From Aphanomyces cochlioides (Eukaryota > Oomycota > Saprolegniomycetes > Saprolegniales > Verrucalvaceae), in contig JAHQRK010000002.1 of NCBI GenBank assembly GCA_019828595.1, positions 3,410,001-3,474,000 on the forward strand: a DNA stretch of 64,000 bases, in the 5' to 3' direction. The translations under genes were made by a program, and so were the position numbers. Every line of letters starts with the position of its first letter. The stretch's first letter is position 1. The notes beneath the pieces were generated by a model. The model ran no database searches, had not been told where the DNA came from, and was given only the letters and a program-made list of their open reading frames with translations. Positions 56,473 to 64,000 of the stretch are shown in pieces.

Positions 56473-58795
56473 ATGCCGCCAAGGAAGACCACCAACACAC
56501 AAAGCCGTGCCGAAACAGGGGATGAGATCATTGCGTTGAGAGTTGTAGGTAATACAAGAAGCCAATACAGATCAACAATTGCTCGAGTTTCACGGTATCT
56601 TGCGCGCTTCTACGCCGACTCCATTGAACACGGGACCATCAAACTCCCTCTGTCTGATATAGTTTGGAAAGAAATTCTGGTCTACCATTCGATCAAGCGT
56701 AGCCGAAATGGCGAAGAGCTCGCGCCACGCAAATACAATCAGTTCTCTACAATCGCATCGATTATAAGCGCATTGAAGTTTTTGCACGAAGAAAACCAGA
56801 GCAAAATCGACGACAACACATACAAAATGCTGTCAGGTTATTCTTTTACCGCTGCTCTGGATTTCATCGAGATTTGGTAGATTTTGGCAAGGGTTATAAG
56901 AGAAAAATTGCAGGTTTAAAGGCTAGTGGAGAAATTAAGATGCAAGAAGGCAAGGCTCCATTGTCGTTTGAAGGTACATTATACTGTTTTACGGCACTTA
57001 ACAGTTTAGGATATCGATATTTGGCCCGTCTCCCATTGAAGGGCAGTACAGATTTTGGATTACATATGACATCGCATGCCTTCCTTCTCTTTTGTTGGAA
57101 TTTGATGGCTAGAGCTGTCTCAACGGCATCAATTTTATTTGACCACGTGACATGGAGAGGTAGTTTAGATTTTAATGCGTATCGTTGAGTCCGTGTTTGT
57201 AGGTGACGCATTAATAATTGATTATGCATTAGCCAAGAACGATCAAGCTGGAGAAATGTCCTTTCCAAGGCATATCTACGCTAATCCAATACAGCCTGAG
57301 ATCTGCCCCATTTTGAGGTACTGTACATATCGAGACCATTGCATGGATTAATACATTAAACCTAACATTCTAGCTTAGCCATTCTTGTCTTTTCAACAAC
57401 CCCTTCATTCAGTCGTGGGCCTTCTTTACTCTTTGGCGAAAACGCCCAAGCTCGGTTTCATTGGTGGCTCACGAATTCCTGTGAAAGCAGCCACGAAGAC
57501 ATGTTGGCTTTTGGTTTCGAGGTTTCCAGCATTGGCAGCCATTCATTGAGAAAAGGTGCTGCTACAGAGCTTGCAAGTAGTACAGGTGGTCCACCCACAG
57601 TTGCAGTTTGGTTGCGAGCAGGGTGGAGCCTTGGCGGTGTTGCCAATCGATATCTTTTTCAGCTTCCTGGAGGCGACCAATATGTTGGTCGTGCTGCAAC
57701 TGGTAATCTTGATTCCATGAACTTTGGATTAATTAGCCTAGGTCTCAGTGTAAACGACGTGTCGTTCGCGACTCTTCCACCTCACTTCAATGCCTTCGTG
57801 TTGATGTTGGATGAATGGAATACTATATTGCCTGGCTTTTCGTCAAACTACCCTACAACTTTTCACTGTGTTGTACCTAACTTGCTTGCTTCCCTTGTGT
57901 TTCACAGCAGCTGGCTAAAAGCAACATTGCACAAGAATCACCCACTTTTTTCTCTTTGGTTTGGTCCAGTGGCTTGCTTTCTCGACTGAGTGGTGTGGTT
58001 CACACTGGCGTGATAATGGACCCAATTTCAAAGTTGGCGGCAACCGGTGTCCCCCCTAATGTTTATTTACTGCATGAAGTCCAATCTTTGAGGTCGTCCG
58101 TGCGAGAAATGCAAGCTTCATTTGATTCTCGCTTTGATGGTCTATCTCAGTTCGTATCAAACGAAATTCAGCGTCAAACATGTGAAAATACCCACACTAC
58201 ATTGTCCACACAACAATTGAACCAAAGCCTTATGCGATTTGAACAGAGTTTATTCAATCGCTTTTTAAATTTAAGTCATCCTCCTGCTCCTGCTCCATCA
58301 CCAGCACCTCTTCCCATCATCAGCAATGATTTCGAGTCAATCCACGACCCCCAAAACAATTGCCCACCATTTTCCAGCATTTCTACGTGTCCACACAACG
58401 AGTTCTCGTTTGAAAATCAAAATGTACTCAGCATCAAAATTGGTTGTCCACCTGGCAAAGTGTTTGACTTTTGGAACCTGTGGTGGGAAGGGAATAAGCC
58501 AGAGAAAATACCCCCTTTACGTACATGCAACTCGCGTGATTTTCAGAGCAGAAATGACCAAGCCAACTTTGCCAAAGTAAAGTGCGTGATGGGCGAAATT
58601 ATCTCTATTTCAACAAAGTCAAACCAAGAGATTCTCGTCATGACGATACCCGAGCGAGTGGTTTTGTTCCAGGAGGCCTACTTGGCTTTGGGGCGGCGCC
58701 TTCTCGCGTCGTCAGCCTTGTCTCGACTTGGAAAATTGACAGAAGCTAAGTACCACACGGTCTACGATATGATAGTTAAGAATAAGAAGCAATAA
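56473..58795 (+). CDS. Crypton tyrosine recombinase, apparently intact
   Basis: Cryptons are DNA transposons mobilised by a tyrosine recombinase. Proposed exons: 56473-56836, 56881-57159, 57203-57317, 57374-57869 (or 57872) and 57908-58795; introns are 35-56 nt with GT..AG. They give one continuous frame of about 713 aa. The catalytic set is present: Arg199 in LLFCWNLMARAVS, His309 and Arg312 in IGSHSLRKGAATEL, and Tyr346 in GWSLGGVANRYL. The C-terminal part (PGKVFDFWNLWWEG ... ANFAKVKCVMGEI) resembles the GCR1_C DNA-binding domain of Cryptons, after a coiled and Pro-rich linker. The last intron is the least certain: without it the recombinase would end at 57989 and the DNA-binding part would be a separate frame. 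No terminal inverted repeats are expected for this class. Confidence 0.85.
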
Positions 58796-59565
58796 GCTAG
58801 ACGACTCACGTACTTTTCGTCTCTGGACACGACACATTCGTCTCGTCCATCGCCACAACGATCCACGCATCTCGACTCAAACAGCAAATGCCAATAACTC
58901 GGATTCTGAATGAGCGTCGTGAGATATGAATTCATAGAGGTTTGTTTCGTGAGTGTTTCGCAAATGCCAAACTATAACCAAATAAGAAATTGTCTTTCTA
59001 AATGCATTTGAAATTGAGAAATAAAATAAAGGGAAAACAGATAAAAAGACCCCATAAGTCGGAAAATGTAGGAGTTATATTTGATATTTTGACGAATCGT
59101 AGGAACAATATTCTGATATTTTCCATTTTTTCGAAAAAATACCTCACACATTAACTTGATTAAAGTATGAATTTCGTTTTGACTGAAATTTTTGCCAAAT
59201 TGTAGGACCGAAATTCCTACGTTTCATTGACCAATCATACATCTATAAAATCTCTTTATATTGACCAATCATATTGTTGGTATCATCTATCGAGTGTTTT
59301 GAGCGTGCACAAAAGATCACGAGCCGGTAAGAGCGGCACGGCATGCATGCGCACTTTCTACTTATGTAATGCGAAGTCGCAAGAAGCTTTAGGCGACAGC
59401 TGAAGCTCGATATAGAGAGAAAGACTTGAATATACGATCATCGTCTTGATACCCTCAAAGGACACTTGCCGTATCTCGCTTCCGACCTTAACATTCCCCA
59501 ATAACTAAATAACCAAACATTACATAGGACACCGTAGCTCCACCTTTGTTGTAGGTGTATAATCT
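58796..59565. other. Intergenic, Crypton 3' flank
   Basis: 58816-58938 on the minus strand reads like a first exon (MNSYLTTLIQNPSYWHLLFE, then Cys-rich, then a GTACGTGAG donor after SRDEK at about 58815), which would point into the Crypton; see findings. The rest (58940-59565) is AT-rich with two CCAAT motifs near 59229 and 59262 and no supported gene. Confidence 0.4.
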
Positions 59566-59645
59566 AACCACTGTTTGACTTGGTTCATATTCGTCTCGTG
59601 ATGAATAGACCATGAGACGAGTATGAACAGAGTCAAACCGTGGTA
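59566..59645. other. Imperfect long hairpin
   Basis: CCACTGTTTGACTTGGTTC... at 59568 pairs with ...ACAGAGTCAAACCGTGG ending at 59643. The stem is about 32 bp with five or six mismatches and the loop about 12 nt. It resembles a small-RNA precursor or a tiny fold-back element; no flanking duplication was identified. Confidence 0.6.
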
Positions 59646-60032
59646 ATGCAAACTGCGTCGTCAGACTGCATTTCATATCTCTATGCATGTGCGCAGTATT
59701 GAGCAACCCCCCTGAGTAAGGTGCTTGACGCTATCTAGCAATGCTGATACCTTTGCCATGAAACAGGTATTCGCGACACACAATCGTGATAGTGTATTAA
59801 ATTCATTTAAAAAACGATTCGTTCGGCATTAGAATAGTACACGTTACGTCTGAGCTGGATACAAGCTCATGGTGTTTGCTCACCGGGATGGTGCTCGCAA
59901 AGTTTCAACTTGGCGCAACAGCGAGATCTCAAATCAATTCTAATTCAGCCAATTAAAATTAAAAGTTACTTTGATTCGTCAAAATCGAAATGTAGGCAAT
60001 CTGTTCCTACGATTTCCAATCACAATACAACA
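59646..60032. other. Intergenic, upstream of the TMEM222-like gene
   Basis: No independent gene. The reading frame of the next gene is open back to 59910, but the stretch before ATG 60033 has no similarity to the family and is probably 5' untranslated. Confidence 0.5.
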
Positions 60033-60566
60033 ATGAGTGCTGCCGAGGACGAGCATAGACTAGACGACAAGAGCCTTGCGATTGATGTGAGTCGAGATCG
60101 ATTCCCTTTCAGTATTGTGTGGACTCCATTGCCGATGATTACCTGGCTCATTCCGATCATTGGTCACATGGGCATTGCCGACTCGAATGGAGTCATTTAC
60201 GACTTTGCCGGTCCCTACTTTATTGGCGAGGACGATTTTGCATTCGGTCGACCAACGCGATATCTTCAATTTACCCTTCCTGATACAATCAGCCCCGAAA
60301 TTTGGGACGATGGTGTTCGAAAGGGCTGTGAGATATACAAGAAGCGCATGCACAACATTTGCTGCGACAATTGCCACTCACACGTTGCTCGATGCTTAAA
60401 CTCGATGAACTTTCCATGCCCCATGGGCCAGTGGAATATGATATGGCTTTGCTTCTACATACTTTTTTGGGGGCGATTTGTCAACATAAGAGGGGCCATC
60501 TTGACATGGACCCCTTTTTATTGTATTGTCGCTGTGATTCTCGTAGCAGCTCTGTATTCCAAGTAA
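60033..60566 (+). CDS. TMEM222: TMEM222 / DUF778 family membrane protein
   Basis: 177 aa from ATG 60033; the frame is open further upstream (ATG 59910) but the conserved part begins after the chosen Met. The family core is clear: FPFSIVWTPLPMITWLIPII, GHMGIADSNGVIYDFAGPYF, FGRPTRYLQF, and the Cys/His-rich RMHNICCDNCHSHVA. One or two hydrophobic segments at the C-terminus (about 135-177: NMIWLCFYILFWGRF and TPFYCIVAVILVAALY) anchor it in membrane. Plants have the related RTE1, an ethylene-receptor regulator at the Golgi/ER; in other eukaryotes the role is not well established. Single exon. It converges on PPME1, with only 16 bp between the two stop codons. Confidence 0.93.
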   Translation: MSAAEDEHRLDDKSLAIDVSRDRFPFSIVWTPLPMITWLIPIIGHMGIADSNGVIYDFAGPYFIGEDDFAFGRPTRYLQFTLPDTISPEIWDDGVRKGCEIYKKRMHNICCDNCHSHVARCLNSMNFPCPMGQWNMIWLCFYILFWGRFVNIRGAILTWTPFYCIVAVILVAALYSK

Positions 60567-60582
60567 TGTCATTCGTTTTGTG

Positions 60583-61889
60583 TTAATGAGGCATCATGCC
60601 GCGAGCTTTGGCGAGTTTCTCAGCGAGAACGTCTCGTTGGGTTGGCAGGCCAGCGACAGGTGTTACGCGTGCACAAAACTCAAGTAGGGCTTCAGCAGTC
60701 CTCTCGGGGCAATCTTCTTGAATCACGTGGCCACTGCCGTACATTAGGCGTAACTGGAACTTTCCTACAGAAGTAGACGTAAACTCAATGACACCTCAAT
60801 CAAAGCCCACAAACCTTGCATTTGGCCTCGTGTCAAAGCCGTGTCCAATCGGTCGGTACCAGCAAGCAAGAGCAGTTTCGGCATCGACACGTTGAGAAAC
60901 ATTTCACTGATTCCAGTAAACCATCCTACAACAAAATATGAATGAAAGAATTCCATGGAGAAATCGATGGACCATTCCAATATTGCGCACTCGAAAACAA
61001 ATTCGTTCGCCAAGCGAATGTTCCGTCAGAATCCAATCGAATTTGAGAAGGGATCGACACTCGAGCAGACTCGGCGTTGCGAACTGCACCGGACCGAAGG
61101 CTATTTCAATATCCAGGTATAGAAGCAAGGACAATAGCTAGTACCTCCACTGGATCGCCTCTTCTTCGCTGGTTAAATGAGATGGCCGATTCGCTAACAC
61201 TGCTTGCATGTGGCTCAAAGCAGCCAATGCAGTGCCTTCCACGACGTCTATGATGATCATCCCAGCCAAAGTTTTCAATTCGTTTCTCGCTGCAACTCGG
61301 ATTGCAATCGCTCCACCCATGCTATGCCCAACAATGATTGAAGGTGTTGGAGCACCAGAAATTGGATTGCTCTCGTCCGGTAGACAACGTTGGAGGATGT
61401 TGATAGTGTCTTGCACAAGGGTGGCTTCGGACAAATCGCCCTCGTCTTGAGTAATTGATTGACCTAATACCAAGCATTAGCAAAGCTTTCATGTTGGAGC
61501 CACCATGGCCGCGAAAATCAAAGGCCAATATGCGGCAATGTTTCTTCAAGATTGACTAACCAAATATCAGCTATTTGTCCAATATATTCAATGTGTACCG
61601 CTGTCAAGCACCACGTTAGCGCGGTATGGCCTCCTCCATGCAACAAAACTACCCAAGGACCTTCGTTGCCGGCATAATACACGCGAAAGATCTATAGCTG
61701 CGTCAAGAGCAATATCTCATACTGTATGTATACATCTTCAGAAACTTGAACGTCTTCACTTCGGTCGAAATACTGTGTCCACTCGCTTCATATCCGAGCA
61801 TTTAGACGACGGTCGGACGAAGATGCGCATTTTTACCTCATTGTCTTTTCTGATGGAAATTCAAAAATGAGACAATTATGTGAAGGCAT
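60583..61889 (-). CDS. PPME1: Protein phosphatase methylesterase 1
   Basis: PPME1 removes the methyl group from the C-terminal Leu of the PP2A catalytic subunit, controlling holoenzyme assembly. Exons on the minus strand: 61889-61837, 61785-61734, 61691-61599, 61555-61504, 61463-61145, 61100-60973, 60925-60815, 60764-60583; total 990 nt, 329 aa (human 386). It is an alpha/beta hydrolase with oxyanion motif HGGGH (53-57), nucleophile Ser131 in GHSMGG, Asp156 in IIIDVVEGTA (25 residues later, as in the human enzyme) and His282 in YGSGHVIQED. MPKLLLLAGTDRLD and RGQMQGKFQ are family signatures. The N-terminal 20 residues are the least certain; ATG 61841, with a 5-nt first coding exon, is an alternative start. 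It lacks the long acidic insert of the human protein. Confidence 0.95.
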
Positions 61890-61940
61890 TTTCATTTATT
61901 CAAATGATCAGATGCAGTTACGCTTTGAAACGGGTATACA
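61890..61940. promoter_or_regulatory. Compact divergent promoter, PPME1 / CAP-Gly gene
   Basis: Only 51 bp separate the proposed start codons of two divergent genes. It is AT-rich (TTTTCATTTATTCAAATGATC). Any core promoter must overlap the coding or 5' untranslated parts. No specific factor site is claimed. Confidence 0.45.
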
Positions 61941-63135
61941 ATGAAAGCCGGCTTGGGTGAACAAATCCTCGCTGGCTATGCTGCGCAATTCCTTCGTTCT
62001 TTACCCAAATCATACAAAACCACAAAAGCGATGAAGACTGAATTTGATACCCAGCCTGTCTCGATTTGTCCGAGTCAAATAGATCAGCAAGAAGCTGTCG
62101 TTGAAACAATTGGTCATGAAAATTCTTACCATGACAATAATGCAGGCGACGCAATGCAGGTACAGAACAGAAATATTGCAGAAATATCGATTTCTAATGT
62201 TTACATAGGGACATATGGTCCAGTCTGGTGGATTCAGCGAAGTAGAGCACATTGACGAATTACTAGCAAATATTTCCATGACATCCATTAATCAACGGGC
62301 CAAGCTGCAAGAGATTGTGAAGACCTCGAGTACCTGCGTCTTAATTATTTGCACCTTACTGACGGATGAATGTGTAGACCTGATAATAATACCTCAACAC
62401 AGTGCAAGGAAATCGACAGCTCTATCAGAGTTGTCGAGTTTCTTGCACCGAATTGCGTCTGGCGATGAAGAAATTCTCGTGGACCAAATGGCCTCTGCGC
62501 TTAACCAACTGCTTTTGCACACAGAACAAGTGGCACAAGAATGGAGGAAGGTTATGAGAACCACGAAGGGTGCCGTTGCAAGAACGTCTCAACGAGAAGA
62601 TTCACCGCATGTTGTTTCCCCACCTGGAGTAACCTCGTTGAAAGAATCGAGAAGAGAACATTGTCGTCGCCGAAATCGTCATGACGAGCTCGCTGATACT
62701 TTGCAACAAATTGTGCTTCCATTTCGAGAATATTTGTACCCACCGGATTTTGAAGAAGGCATGTGTTCTCCGAGAAATGAGGATTCAAACGACGTCATAA
62801 ACATACCACGCGATAAGTTTCAACGAGATCCACGGCGACGCAATCGAAAGAATGGTTTGCTCGGGCGACCTGTTTTACTTTTCAATGGGATGGGAGGTGT
62901 GATTCGTTTTGCAGGGTCAACAAAATTTGCGAACGGAAATTTGTATGGCATCGAGTTGCATGAACCACTAGGAAAACACAATGGAACTATTGATGGTATG
63001 GCATTTGTATCTTTTTGCAGCTCATTAACTGTAGGAGTGGTTTATTTCACATGTCAAAAAAACAACCCTCGCATCTCGCCTCCTTTGCTGTACGGCGTAT
63101 TCGTTCGAGAAACACAAATCAAGAAATGGCTTTGA
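61941..63135 (+). CDS. CAP-Gly domain protein
   Basis: Exons 61941-62159, 62209-62995 and 63035-63135 (introns of 49 and 39 nt) give 368 aa. The C-terminal 80 residues (about 288-365) are a CAP-Gly domain: GRPVLLFNGMGGVIRFAGST, KFANGNLYGIELHEPLGKHNG, then across the second intron TIDGVVYFTC and LYGVFVRETQIKKWL. The usual GKNDG motif, which binds the EEY/F tails of tubulin and EB proteins, is GKHNG here. The N-terminal 280 residues have no recognised domain; they include a hydrophobic helix (CVLIICTLLTDECVDLIII) and a basic stretch (RREHCRRRNRH). It probably acts on microtubule ends or on the basal body, by inference from the CAP-Gly only. Confidence 0.88.
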
Positions 63136-63193
63136 CATTGCATCAAGATCTTGTCAGCTCAATTGCCCTCACATAATATATCTTTGAAATGTT
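63136..63193. other. Short convergent intergenic gap
   Basis: 58 bp between the stops of the CAP-Gly gene and the membrane protein gene; no feature seen beyond AATATA-rich sequence. Confidence 0.5.
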
Positions 63194-64000
63194 TTATGTG
63201 TTTGGGTTAGGCTCCTTCGAACCTGACAGGCGTCGGATGGCATAAAGAGGCAATCCGATGATGAGCAATATCAATTGGAACGCAATAGCAATCAAGCCCG
63301 ATGGTGTCAGTTGAGTAACAAGAATAAAAGTGGACCACCGTACAATGAGCCCAAACGGAAACGACCAATCCCAAGTGTAATAAACAACCAAAGCTCCGAA
63401 TATACTCGGAAATAATCCAATCACCAGGGCTCCGTACCGATTCGACTCTATCCAGGTTTCATAACGAGACCATAAAGCTTGTGGAATCATGCGAACGATA
63501 AATATCCGGCAAACATGGAGTAATTCAGCAGATATTTGGAATGAAAGAGTCAAGAGTGCGAGCACAATGTCCACGAAAAAAAGGGCAACTACCATGAAAA
63601 GGCTGCTGTACGAATCCTATAATTCTGTATGTGAGGTCTTACATCAAATCAATAGCGCTATATACCCAACAATAGAAAACCAAAATGATTTTGTTGATGA
63701 GCGACATCACTGACCTAACACAATTCTCAATGGTTGGATGTTGATGCAGTGTTCGTACATTATTCTATCCAAGGCTGCTTGATCTGCAGCTCCTTGGGCA
63801 AACATTTTGCTCTTTAACGCAAAAACGACGTGAGGAATCACGAGCAACACACCTAACAGACATACAGTCAGTTAGCTGAACATGCACATCCTCACCAATG
63901 GTAATGTAAACAGACATATTAGATCCTGTCGATAAAAGGAGGAGAAGCAACGCCGTAATGTAGCTGTGTGCGTGCCATTCGACGTGAAATGGGCTAATAC
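63194..64000 (-). CDS. Polytopic membrane protein, N-terminus beyond the window
   Basis: Exons on the minus strand: (edge) 64000-63896, 63852-63759, 63714-63643, 63602-63194; introns 41-44 nt. About 226 codons are visible. Hydrophobic segments follow each other: SYITALLLLLLSTGS, VYITIGVLLVIPHVVFALK, LINKIILVFYCWVYSAI, FMVVALFFVDIVLALLTL, YGALVIGLFPSIFGALVVYY and LIAIAFQLILLIIGLPLY, so at least six membrane helices. A cytosolic-type loop with FAQGAADQAALDRIM lies between the second and third. The end is short and polar (SGSKEPNPNT). The family is not recognised. Confidence 0.7.

Overview
The window is nuclear DNA of a flagellated eukaryote. An intact intraflagellar-transport gene (IFT140), very short spliceosomal introns (about 39-56 nt, with GT..AG ends and recognisable branch-like CTAAC/CTAAT motifs), a Crypton carrying a GCR1_C-like domain, Helitrons, Copia and LINE elements together suggest a stramenopile, most likely a saprolegnialean oomycete such as Aphanomyces. 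The species assignment is inference; there is no rRNA or marker gene to confirm it.

The first 50 kb is a repeat-rich, largely decayed region. 1-755 is a broken Tc1-like transposase. 1049-2172 is an internally deleted Helitron. 2757-3379 is a MITE with TAA target duplications. 3942-9731 is a decayed, 5'-truncated Helitron with RepHel coding on the minus strand. 9732-20548 and 46548-48660 hold scattered, mostly broken copies of an unrecognised multi-exon gene family, in both orientations. It includes a 1757-bp inverted repeat (13230-14986 / 16440-18196, 1453-bp loop) and a second inverted repeat (19208-19852 / 19905-20549, 52-bp loop). Between the two parts of this family sit transposons: a Copia 3' LTR, a truncated LINE (+), a 12-kb array of 48 tandem 251-bp satellite units, a second truncated LINE (-) with nearly all of ORF1, a 260/183-bp tandem array just upstream of that ORF1, and a 4.7-kb broken Copia element into which pieces of a LINE and another Copia have been placed.

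From about 49.5 kb the sequence becomes ordinary gene space: a small two-segment membrane protein (49502-49951); IFT140 (minus, 8 exons, 1434 aa); an apparently intact Crypton tyrosine-recombinase gene (56473-58795, 5 exons); a TMEM222/DUF778 protein (60033-60566); PPME1, the PP2A methylesterase (minus, 8 exons, 329 aa), whose stop is only 16 bp from the TMEM222 stop; a CAP-Gly protein (61941-63135) transcribed divergently from PPME1 with about 50 bp between starts; and a polytopic membrane protein (minus) running off the right edge. Exon structures were worked out by hand from reading frame and splice signals; those of IFT140, PPME1 and the CAP-Gly gene each give an integral open frame.

No tRNA, rRNA, CRISPR or telomere repeat was seen. 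The items most worth following are the inverted-repeat gene family, the satellite array flanked by inverted LINEs, the array placed like a LINE promoter, the half-tRNA-type Copia primer site and the intact Crypton.
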